A stretch of 64,000 bases of DNA from Paenibacillus_G filicis. GTDB taxonomy: Bacteria; Bacillota; Bacilli; Paenibacillales; NBRC-103111. The notes under the pieces are model-generated. The model saw nothing but the letters and a program-made list of their open reading frames with translations. It was not told the DNA's origin and searched no databases. The DNA lies in the NCBI RefSeq assembly GCF_038070315.1, contig NZ_JBBPCC010000005.1:1-64000 (forward strand). Direction: 5' to 3'. How positions within the stretch are numbered: position 1 is the first letter of the stretch; the number at the start of each line of letters is the position of its first letter. Shown here piece after piece: positions 28,090 through 35,419 of the stretch. The position numbers and the translations under genes are program-made.

Positions 28090-28176
28090 CTTCAAGCACA
28101 AACAAGCCGTCTTCAGACAGGATGAAGAACGGTTGAACGCTCCTGCATCCCGGAAGACGGCTTGTTTCACTTGAAG
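28090..28176. terminator. Long inverted repeat, probable bidirectional terminator
   Basis: AAACAAGCCGTCTTC (28100-28114) matches GAAGACGGCTTGTTT (28153-28167) perfectly, with CTTCAA/TTGAAG flanks (28090-28095, 28171-28176) extending the pairing across a small internal loop. The loop of 38 nt is long. It lies 30 bp after the fructokinase stop. T tracts are short, so it could also be the footprint of a small mobile repeat. Confidence 0.5.
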
Positions 28177-28205
28177 ATAAGCGGATACATCCGGTTCTTA
28201 CGCAC

Positions 28206-29171
28206 TCAGCGCTGACCGGCCAGCAGGCTGATAACCTCGTCTTGACCCGGCAGTGCCACAACAGCTCCCTTGCGGGTCGTGGTGAGGGCGGCGGCGGCAT
28301 TCGCGAAATCCAGCATCTGCCGGATGTCTTCCGTCCCGATGCCGTCCGCCTTCAGCCCGCGGACATGCAGCTGGTACAGCAGTGCGCCGATGAAGGCGTC
28401 TCCGGCACCCGTCGTGTCCGCCACGCGAACGGCATGGCCGGGAACAGCAATGCTGCCGTCTGCGTTGTACCACACCGCTCCGGCCGCTCCCTTCGTATAC
28501 ACCACATGGCGCACATCGCCTGTGAATAACGAAGCGATCGCAGCCTCCTCGTCCTTAAGGCCGGTAATAAAGCTCAACTCCTCGTCGCTGATCTTCACGA
28601 TATGGGCTCCAGGAAGAAATTCGAGAATCGTCTGCCTGCACGCCTCCGGGCTCGTCCACAGCGGCAGCCTCACATTCGGATCGAAGCTGATCAGCCCGCC
28701 TGCATCCTTGACAGATTGAATCGCGGCGCGATGTGCGTATTTGACCGGTGCTTCGATCAGATCAACGGAGCAAAAATGCAAAATATCCCCCGCCTCAAAA
28801 GCAATCCCAGACACCTCCTGCTCCGTCAGCAGCATATCCGCGCTCGGATTGCGGTAGAACGAGAAATCGCGGTTGCCATCGCTGCTGAGGCTGACGAAGG
28901 CCAGACCCGTTCCCGCCTCCCCAGTACGGAGCACATGGCTTACGTCTACCCCCAAGCCATCCAGCGTCTCGACCAGAAAATCGCCGAAGGCATCGGTACC
29001 CAGCTTGCCGATAAAGCCGCTGCGCCCGCCCAGCTTCGCTACCGCACAAGCCACATTAAACGGCGCACCGCCGGCCGCCTTCTCAAACCCCGTCACCGCC
29101 TTCAGCGGAACCCCCTTGTCCGCAGGGATGAAATCAATCAATGCCTCGCCTATCGTGTAAACGCTACCCAT
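28206..29171 (-). CDS. Fructokinase / PfkB-family sugar kinase
   Basis: 321-aa cytoplasmic kinase of the ribokinase superfamily. Visible signatures: GEALIDFIPAD at the start, substrate-binding GGAPFNVACAVAKLGG, and the C-terminal DTTGAGDAFIGALL containing the catalytic aspartate and anion hole. Residue pattern and length best fit fructokinase (ScrK-like), which phosphorylates fructose to fructose-6-phosphate. The start at 29171 has AGGAGG upstream. No sucrose transporter or hydrolase is adjacent, so the sugar specificity is inferred. Confidence 0.88.
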   Translation of the reverse strand: MGSVYTIGEALIDFIPADKGVPLKAVTGFEKAAGGAPFNVACAVAKLGGRSGFIGKLGTDAFGDFLVETLDGLGVDVSHVLRTGEAGTGLAFVSLSSDGNRDFSFYRNPSADMLLTEQEVSGIAFEAGDILHFCSVDLIEAPVKYAHRAAIQSVKDAGGLISFDPNVRLPLWTSPEACRQTILEFLPGAHIVKISDEELSFITGLKDEEAAIASLFTGDVRHVVYTKGAAGAVWYNADGSIAVPGHAVRVADTTGAGDAFIGALLYQLHVRGLKADGIGTEDIRQMLDFANAAAALTTTRKGAVVALPGQDEVISLLAGQR

Positions 29172-29333
29172 TATGCGTACCTCCTCTGTGTATCACCGGG
29201 CTACCAACCGGTCCATCCCTATTCAAGGAGAAGTATATCGTCTGCATGAACTCTGCGTCAATCCGCAAGCCCCCGACCTAAAAGCTCCTTCTTGCACGCA
29301 TTGGAATGTATATGAAAAAAAGCATAACATGAA

Positions 29334-29339
29334 TATAAT
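29334..29339 (+). promoter_or_regulatory. Probable -10 element before the isoprenoid-synthase-like gene
   Basis: TATAAT 30 bp upstream of the ATG at 29370, inside an AT-rich stretch unlike the flanking genes. The hexamer 17 bp upstream (TATGAA) is a poor -35. Confidence 0.35.
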
Positions 29340-29369
29340 AGAAATAAATCCCATCAAGGACGTGAAGCC

Positions 29370-30305
29370 ATGGAATGGTTCGAGAAATTCCGGGAAGAGA
29401 TGAACGTCGTGTTTGCCCAGGCAGAGCAGATTGTGGCCCGTTTTCCCCCTCCCTACCATCAAAGCGGGCAGCATTATCTGGACCAATTCACCGTGCTCAA
29501 GGAAACCAGCAGCAAAAATTATATTTGCTACCTGCTCCCTTACTGGCTGCAGAATCTGACGGGTCTGGACACCGGAATCAACCGGCGTCTGGCGCTGGGC
29601 AGCGTTTTCGGGATGCTGTATTATTTCATCATCGACGATTTGATGGATTCCCCCACTCCCGACTGCCGGGAGAAGCTGCCGCTGGGACATCTGTTTCATT
29701 ACGAATTCCTGAGCATCTTCCGCGAGCTGTTCCCGGCGGCTGACTCCCCGCTCTGGCATGCATACCGGACCTTCGATGCCCAGTGGGCGGAAGCACTCGT
29801 GCGGGAGAAGGACAGCCTTGCCATGCAGGACAAGCCCCTAGCGCTTGCGCATAAGGCTGCCCCTGTCAAGCTGACCGCAACCGCCGCTCTGCTCCTGGCT
29901 AACCGGCCGGAGCTGCAAGGCGAGCTGAATGCCAGCATCGATCGCGTACTGGTCACCCTGCAGCTCGCAGACGACTGGACGGATTGGGAGGCGGACTTGC
30001 TGGAGGGCAATTACAATGCGCTCCTTGCATTGGCATCCCCATCCCTTGCGGCAATTCATTCTCTGTCCGCCGACAATATCCGCAAACTGATCTACGACGG
30101 TGATCTGGCGGATCGGTATGTCCGGCTGGCCCAGGAGTACCGGATGCAGGCTGCGGAGACGCTGAGCCTGCCCGACCTGCAGGCCTTCCACGACTTCCTG
30201 ATCGATAGTATGGACCGGGATGCCACACGTATCCGAGAAGCCCAAGACAGCCTGACTGCCGGTGGATTATTCTATTATCTATCAAAAAATTTACAAAATA
30301 GATAG
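29370..30305 (+). CDS. Class I isoprenoid-synthase-like protein, candidate peptide prenyltransferase
   Basis: 311-aa, mostly helical, probably cytoplasmic. Two aspartate-rich magnesium motifs of class I isoprenoid enzymes are present: DDLMD (D89, D90, D93) and DDWTDWEAD (D201, D202, D205, D209). Lengths and spacing resemble prenyl synthases and ComQ, the enzyme that prenylates a Trp of the ComX pheromone. No signal peptide. The next gene, 71 bp downstream on the same strand, encodes an NHLP-leader peptide ending in Trp, and a terminator follows, so the two form a unit. Role as a tailoring enzyme of that peptide is inference; alternatives are a terpene cyclase or an ordinary prenyl synthase. 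The ATG is preceded by AAGGA. Confidence 0.8.
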   Translation: MEWFEKFREEMNVVFAQAEQIVARFPPPYHQSGQHYLDQFTVLKETSSKNYICYLLPYWLQNLTGLDTGINRRLALGSVFGMLYYFIIDDLMDSPTPDCREKLPLGHLFHYEFLSIFRELFPAADSPLWHAYRTFDAQWAEALVREKDSLAMQDKPLALAHKAAPVKLTATAALLLANRPELQGELNASIDRVLVTLQLADDWTDWEADLLEGNYNALLALASPSLAAIHSLSADNIRKLIYDGDLADRYVRLAQEYRMQAAETLSLPDLQAFHDFLIDSMDRDATRIREAQDSLTAGGLFYYLSKNLQNR

Positions 30306-30318
30306 ATATTTGTAAAAT
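30290..30318 (+). promoter_or_regulatory. Internal promoter for the NHLP precursor gene
   Basis: TTTACA (30290-30295) and TAAAAT (30313-30318) with a 17-bp spacer, overlapping the end of the isoprenoid-synthase-like gene. It would give the precursor extra expression, as is common for peptide precursors. A short repeat ATAG-TATG-CTAT follows at 30317-30328. Confidence 0.45.
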
Positions 30319-30376
30319 AGTATGCTATATTTTATTTGGGATAATTACCCAAATTCCGAAGCAGGGGTGACTCGTA

Positions 30377-30619
30377 ATGATGACGCCAGAAGAGTTGAAG
30401 AACAAGATCATTCGCTTGACGTGGGAAGACGAAGGTTTTAAAGCCCGCCTGTTGGCCAACCCAAGAGCTGCAGTGAAGGAAACGTTCGGCATCGAGATCC
30501 CGGCCGACTTCAACGTTCAGGTTTTGGCGGAAACGGACACCCAGTTTTATTTGGTTCTCCCCAAAGAGCCTTCTACCGTGCTGGTAGGCGGTAATAATGA
30601 ACCTAGAGCAGGTTGGTAA
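30377..30619 (+). CDS. NHLP-leader family RiPP precursor peptide
   Basis: 80 aa. Residues 1-65 match the nitrile hydratase alpha-like leader: an acidic/basic helix (WEDEGFKARLLANPRAAV), a FGIEIPADFNVQVL strand, and FYLVLPKEP. After this comes STVLVGG with a double-glycine cleavage motif (G71-G72) and an eight-residue putative core N73-W80 ending in Trp. The start at 30377 (or the next ATG at 30380) has AGGGG upstream. It has its own promoter and a strong terminator. NHLP leaders normally guide modifying enzymes; here the only neighbour is the isoprenoid-synthase-like protein. No C39 peptidase/exporter is visible in the window. The mature product is unknown. Confidence 0.82.
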   Translation: MMTPEELKNKIIRLTWEDEGFKARLLANPRAAVKETFGIEIPADFNVQVLAETDTQFYLVLPKEPSTVLVGGNNEPRAGW

Positions 30620-30640
30620 GCGATAATAAAATGATGATAA

Positions 30641-30671
30641 AAAGAAGGGTGCGAAGGTGCCCTTCTTTTTT
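30641..30671 (+). terminator. Terminator of the peptide operon
   Basis: AAAGAAGGG (30641-30649) pairs with CCCTTCTTT (30660-30668), with three further inner pairs and a T run to 30671, 22 bp after the precursor stop. Confidence 0.88.
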
Positions 30672-30804
30672 GACTTCACCCCTCCTTTCTCTATGCTCTC
30701 ACACCTATCGGACAGGTTATCTGTGAGCCGCAACAGTGCCTCGGAGGCAAGCCGTCAGCATTCCCGTCGTATTCATGCCAGACCTGCCTCTGCTTCTTGC
30801 AGCA

Positions 30805-32718
30805 TCAATTCACTCCTTTTTCTTCCTCTAAGGCGGGAAACGTAAGGATCACTTCGGTCCCGCTGCCTTTGTCACTCAAAAACTCAATCGTACCCTGCAT
30901 CACCTCGATAATCCGGAATGTCACCATCAGACCAAGCCCGGTCCCCTTCGTCTTGGTGGAAAAATACGGCTCACCCAGCCGGGCCAGCTCGGAAGCATCC
31001 ATCCCCTCACCCGAATCCCGGATGTGGATGCGCACATCCCCGTTCCTATCATAGGCCCAGATGTCGATTTTGCCGGGCTGCTTCATCGCCTCGATGCCGT
31101 TTTTGATCAGATTGATCATCGCTTGCTTGAACTTGGAGGAGTTGCCCTGGATATGAAGATCACCTGGAATATGCAGTTCGACCTCTCCCCCGCTTAGTCT
31201 GGCAAGTGGAATGATGATCCCCTCGATCTGCTTCAGCTCGCTCTGTACATGCAGACTTGTGAAGTTATCCAGCTGCGGCTTCGCAAAGGTCAGGAAGTCA
31301 GTGATGATGTCGGAGGCCCGGTCCAGCTCGGAGATTGCCAGATGCATGAATTCCTTCTCCTGCTCTATTACCTTCAGCGACAGAAGCTGCAGAAAGCCCC
31401 TCGTCACCTGCAGCGGGTTGCGGACCTCATGCGCGATGGAGGCGGCCAGCTCGCCGATGACCTCCAGCTTGTCCGAGCGCTGCAGTTGATTGTTATACAG
31501 CTCCACTTCCTTGGAGTAATTCACGATCTGCTGATAATAATCGCCCAGCCGGCGGCCCATGATAACAATCAGCGAAATCACGAAGAAGCTGATTCCCCAT
31601 TTCCACAGCATCAGTTCATAGTTGCCCTTCGTCATATAGAAATTCGCCATATCGCCAATGACCGACGAGGCCAGCAGCAGGGAGCCGAAAGCGAAGATAC
31701 GAGCGTCGCGATTCCCTTTTCGGGCATAAAAAAGGGTGGACACCGACAGTAAGAGAAACTGGACGACGATCATCACTCCCATCAACGTCACAGAAATCAA
31801 GTAATACAGCTGGAAATAAGCGGAAGGATCCGACCGCTCCACGAGAAGAACGACAATCCCTAGCACCGAATAGATCATCTGTATATTGCGCCATGCCCGT
31901 ATGGAACCCCGATAACCGCTTCCAATTACTTTCTCGAAGAAATACGTCACCGCCGGCAGGATAGTGAATAAGGACAGGTCGAACAAGCAGGACAGTAAGT
32001 AGCCGTATTGCTCATACTTCGATTGGGTATAGGAAGAATACGTAATAAACAGGATGCCGGCCAGGCCGACGATGGCTGTCAGCAGCAGCCAGGTCGAAGC
32101 GGATTGCGTGCGTCGCAGGAAGATGGAGCAGCAGAGCATCGTGATCGCAACGAACACGAAGGAGCTGCCTATGATCACGCTCTCTATATTTTCATCGAGC
32201 AATCCCCTCAGCTCACTATACTCGCCGAACAAGACCGGCTTGCTGAGTCCGATCTGAGCCTTAGGCGATTCCAGCCATATGTATAAAACTTTCCCCATAT
32301 CCTCTCGGGTAATCGGGAGCAGCAGATTGTTCGTATCGAAGGAATGATCGCGCATCGACCTGTAGATCAGCTGATCCGACAAATACATGACGACATCTTG
32401 TGCATAGACATGATTCACCAGCAGCACCGGATGGACCGCTTCAAAGGTAGGAATCTGTACCTTCACCCAGATGGACGGCGAAGACTCCGGGTCGCGGGAA
32501 ATCCGGTTTTGAACCGATCCCGCCGACCAGTAGCTGGAGTACCGGACGTCATGAAGCGTCAATGCCAGAGAAGCTCTGCCTCCTTCATGCCACTGCCACT
32601 GGGACACGCTGATCGCATGGGCCGGATGGGCATGCAGCTTTATTTGATTGAGGATAAATCCGACAGCCATAATCCCCAGGATCGTGAAGATAAGAATAAT
32701 TCCTCCCCGTTTGCCCAT
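30805..32718 (-). CDS. Orphan histidine kinase with 7TMR-DISM-like sensor region
   Basis: 637 aa. Helix at 7-25, extracellular beta-rich region (about 30-180) resembling the 7TMR-DISM extracellular domain, seven membrane helices (about 180-392), a coiled linker, HisKA with H430 in ASIAHEVRNP, and HATPase_c with NLIKNGIEA and GTGLGLMVT. The transmitter is like Bacillus sporulation kinases (KinA-E), which feed a phosphorelay and lack a partner regulator gene, as here. The start at 32718 follows AGGGGTG. It converges on the peptide operon and could be its receptor, but this is positional inference. It is not a close ComP match because ComP uses a HisKA_3 transmitter. Confidence 0.88.
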   Translation of the reverse strand: MGKRGGIILIFTILGIMAVGFILNQIKLHAHPAHAISVSQWQWHEGGRASLALTLHDVRYSSYWSAGSVQNRISRDPESSPSIWVKVQIPTFEAVHPVLLVNHVYAQDVVMYLSDQLIYRSMRDHSFDTNNLLLPITREDMGKVLYIWLESPKAQIGLSKPVLFGEYSELRGLLDENIESVIIGSSFVFVAITMLCCSIFLRRTQSASTWLLLTAIVGLAGILFITYSSYTQSKYEQYGYLLSCLFDLSLFTILPAVTYFFEKVIGSGYRGSIRAWRNIQMIYSVLGIVVLLVERSDPSAYFQLYYLISVTLMGVMIVVQFLLLSVSTLFYARKGNRDARIFAFGSLLLASSVIGDMANFYMTKGNYELMLWKWGISFFVISLIVIMGRRLGDYYQQIVNYSKEVELYNNQLQRSDKLEVIGELAASIAHEVRNPLQVTRGFLQLLSLKVIEQEKEFMHLAISELDRASDIITDFLTFAKPQLDNFTSLHVQSELKQIEGIIIPLARLSGGEVELHIPGDLHIQGNSSKFKQAMINLIKNGIEAMKQPGKIDIWAYDRNGDVRIHIRDSGEGMDASELARLGEPYFSTKTKGTGLGLMVTFRIIEVMQGTIEFLSDKGSGTEVILTFPALEEEKGVN

Positions 32719-32847
32719 AGAACACCCCTACAGTTGAGATGTTCAAACAATTCGACAGTATTCTAGCGATATCCTTCAAATATTTAGTTGATATTTATAA
32801 ATTTACCCATATTCATAAATAACTTATCCCTCCACTTTCCCTGGATT

Positions 32848-33945
32848 CTAGCCCTTGCCCCTCCTAAGCCCCCGGGTCACACTGGAGACAACAAGCAGAA
32901 GAAGGGGCAGCACAACCCCGAAGATGAGCGATAACGGCGCCCAGTTCCGCCCCAGGTAATCCTTGATAAAGATCGTATTCGGGTAGCACATCAGAGACAT
33001 GACGATCATCCCCAGACCGAGCGGCAGGACAAGCACCTTCTCCTCCTTGAACCGCAGCAGCTGGACGAGTCCGTGAACCGAAGCGTGAAAGGTCAGAACA
33101 ATTTTAAAAAAGATGGAAATGACCCAAATCGAAATCATAATCCCTTCCACCCGTTCAAAAAAGTGCCCAAGACTAATATTTTTCGCAAGCGTATAGGCCG
33201 GAAATAACTGATTAGTCGTTAGAGTCGTACCCAGCACGGTAATGCTGCCCAAGGTAGTAAGGACTAGAATCGCCCCTCCCAGCACCACACCGGTAACAAA
33301 AGCGCTTTTGCGGCCCGGCTTCCGGGCCACATACGGATAAAACATCAGCATGACGATCATTTCCTGCAAGCCCCAGAAGCTGAACGAGCCTCGCATAACC
33401 GGAGACCAGCCATATTCGAGAAATGGCAGCAGCAGATTCCATTGAAATTTGGGGATCAGCGGGAGGATCAGAATCGTGAAAAGCAGCAGCGTCCAGGGAA
33501 AAAACAAAACGGCTGCCCGCGTATACACGGCCAGGCCCAATCTGACCGTCATAACGACAACCAGAACAAACATCATCTGCAGCACTTCCATGGGCGTTTC
33601 CTGCATGATTTGAGAGGTCAAAAAGTACCCCAGGTCTCCAACCATCAGGGAAGCCAGTAAAAAGAAAAACAATACAAAGCCGAGAGCTACGGCTTTGCCG
33701 ATCCACTTGCCCAGTATCGTTTCGCAGTACTGGACAAGCGTCTGCTGGGGAAACCTCTCTCCAAGCCTGACATACAGGAAAACGGCGGCCACATTCATCC
33801 CCACTCCGATGATGCAGGCGAGCCACGCATCCTGCTTGGCGTCAAAGGAAAGAGCCGAAGGTGTGATGAGGATGGACGTGCCGATCATAAAGAAGGTGAC
33901 CAGTACGGCAAACGCACGGACGTTCAGGACAACCGGTTTCTCCAT
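32848..33945 (-). CDS. Spore germinant receptor permease subunit (GerAB family)
   Basis: 365-aa integral membrane protein of the APC-like GerAB family with about ten membrane segments, acting in the spore inner membrane in germinant recognition. Features: N-terminal LVTFFMIGTSILITPS, central FSFWGLQEMIVMLMFYPYV, and a hydrophobic C terminus with a basic tail. The start at 33945 has AGAGG ten bases upstream; the ATG at 33954 has its site touching the codon. Last gene of the gerA-type operon AA-AC-small subunit-AB. Orthology to one particular B. subtilis receptor cannot be set. Confidence 0.92.
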   Translation of the reverse strand: MEKPVVLNVRAFAVLVTFFMIGTSILITPSALSFDAKQDAWLACIIGVGMNVAAVFLYVRLGERFPQQTLVQYCETILGKWIGKAVALGFVLFFFLLASLMVGDLGYFLTSQIMQETPMEVLQMMFVLVVVMTVRLGLAVYTRAAVLFFPWTLLLFTILILPLIPKFQWNLLLPFLEYGWSPVMRGSFSFWGLQEMIVMLMFYPYVARKPGRKSAFVTGVVLGGAILVLTTLGSITVLGTTLTTNQLFPAYTLAKNISLGHFFERVEGIMISIWVISIFFKIVLTFHASVHGLVQLLRFKEEKVLVLPLGLGMIVMSLMCYPNTIFIKDYLGRNWAPLSLIFGVVLPLLLLVVSSVTRGLRRGKG

Positions 33946-33959
33946 ACATCGCATTCCTC

Positions 33960-34193
33960 TCAGTGAAATAGGCCATACAAAGCGGAGGGATAAGGACCCA
34001 TCGCCTGCTCAATCCATTGCAGCGGATTGGGCAGCTTCACCTCCAGACTCTCGGCCACGCATAGGACCGTTACCGACAGAGTAATCAGGGATAGGAAGCC
34101 GAGCTCGACATATCTCCGTTTCCGGTATAGTCCTGGAACCTCTATCGCCAACACCCACGCCAGCATCCCGGCAACGCCAAAGAGCAGCCACAT
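33960..34193 (-). CDS. Small two-helix germination subunit (GerKD-like)
   Basis: 77 aa with two hydrophobic helices (about 1-18 and 31-49) joined by a basic loop (YRKRRY), then a short outer tail. Small 70-80-aa membrane proteins of this kind accompany some ger operons and are known as D subunits, which adjust germination efficiency. It lies between the AC and AB genes, 11 bp after the AC stop, with a GGGGGG site upstream. Position supports the role more than sequence does. Confidence 0.7.
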   Translation of the reverse strand: MWLLFGVAGMLAWVLAIEVPGLYRKRRYVELGFLSLITLSVTVLCVAESLEVKLPNPLQWIEQAMGPYPSALYGLFH

Positions 34194-34204
34194 CCAGATC
34201 CCCC

Positions 34205-35407
34205 CTATTCCCTGGTCTCATGCTTGATCGATTGCATAGTCGTTCCCATACGCCGGATGTTCGTATCGCTACGCACTTGGAACTTGGCATTCATAAATTC
34301 GTCATCCCATGTCTTAATCCCATGCCAGGCCTTGGGAAACTTGCGGTGGAAAACATCTCCGAACCCGTAGATATCCGTTTTGAACTGCTTCTGCACTTTG
34401 CGGATGGATGCTTCCACCAGCTCGTTAAGCTTGGCATCGCTGATTTTTTTCAGCTCTGAGACAGCGGAGGACTTGGACAAATCCATATCGCACTCTACAT
34501 CCGCGATATCCTGCTCGATTTTGATCGAGATATCGAATAGGGGAACCCCCTTCTCCATGCTGACGTCGATGCTCGAATCTGCACGAATTGCCTGCATGGT
34601 GATCTCCCCGCTCCCGCCGGGGCAAGAGATCGTTCCTGTCGTTTGGGTTACCGTGTTTTGGACATAATTCAGGGCTTTGATATCATTTTCCTCAAGCCAG
34701 CCGACCATGCGGTCTTCCTTGAATACAGCCATACCGACATAAGTCAGCAGCACCAGCGGGTCGACGGATTGTCCATTAGAGAGCTTATCTCCCTGACTTC
34801 TCTTTCCGAGGATCTCGATGCCTGTCAGGGTCGGCGATTTTCCTTTGGTACCCAGCTCCTGTATGAGCCGGTTCAAGGTAATGCTGCCTGTTGCAGCCCA
34901 TAATTTACTCGACGTTTCCAGCTTGGTAAACATATTGTTGGACGGAATCGGATCCATCGCGCTGTTCATCTTCAGCACCTCCGAGGCGCTAACCCGCCGG
35001 GCGACGACGAGAAAAAAGTCCGTGCGGAGCTCCATGTTCCGCGAGAGGAAATCCAGCGGACTGCCGACGCCCTCCCTGGCCACATCCTCTCCAATGATCA
35101 CCATGCGCAGATGGGCAAAGTATAGCCGCCTCGGGGCCTTGACCGTCATGCGCGCCAACGCTTCGGGAACCGTTTTACCGGTCTCTTCATAGGTGACGAC
35201 CGGACTGGCGTTGCTCATGCTGCTTTTCTTGACCGCCACTTGACCTGGATTGACGATTTGGACAGTCAGCTTGAACTGATCTCCCGCTTTGTCCAGCCCC
35301 AGGCCCACCACAATACTGATATTATTCAGTTCCCGACGGCTCCAGCAGCCGCTCAGCAAGCCGGTTATGATCAGCAGTAAGAGCCCGCAGACGATCGCTC
35401 GCTTCAT
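34205..35407 (-). CDS. Spore germinant receptor lipoprotein subunit (GerAC family)
   Basis: 400-aa lipoprotein with lipobox LLSGC21, then the three-domain GerAC fold. N-terminal domain features are RRELNNISIVVGLGLDK and PRRLYFAHLRMVIIGEDVAREG; the C-terminal domain ends with the typical FKTDIYGFGDVFHRKFPKAW. It sits on the outer face of the spore inner membrane as part of the AA/AB/AC receptor complex. It lies 12 bp after the AA stop, inside the operon. Confidence 0.93.
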   Translation of the reverse strand: MKRAIVCGLLLLIITGLLSGCWSRRELNNISIVVGLGLDKAGDQFKLTVQIVNPGQVAVKKSSMSNASPVVTYEETGKTVPEALARMTVKAPRRLYFAHLRMVIIGEDVAREGVGSPLDFLSRNMELRTDFFLVVARRVSASEVLKMNSAMDPIPSNNMFTKLETSSKLWAATGSITLNRLIQELGTKGKSPTLTGIEILGKRSQGDKLSNGQSVDPLVLLTYVGMAVFKEDRMVGWLEENDIKALNYVQNTVTQTTGTISCPGGSGEITMQAIRADSSIDVSMEKGVPLFDISIKIEQDIADVECDMDLSKSSAVSELKKISDAKLNELVEASIRKVQKQFKTDIYGFGDVFHRKFPKAWHGIKTWDDEFMNAKFQVRSDTNIRRMGTTMQSIKHETRE

Positions 35408-35419
35408 AGGAACTCCTCC

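Noticed and set aside
30805..32718. Calling the orphan kinase ComP
   Set aside because: Its transmitter is HisKA-type, ComP has HisKA_3, and no ComA-like regulator is adjacent. Kept only as a receptor hypothesis.
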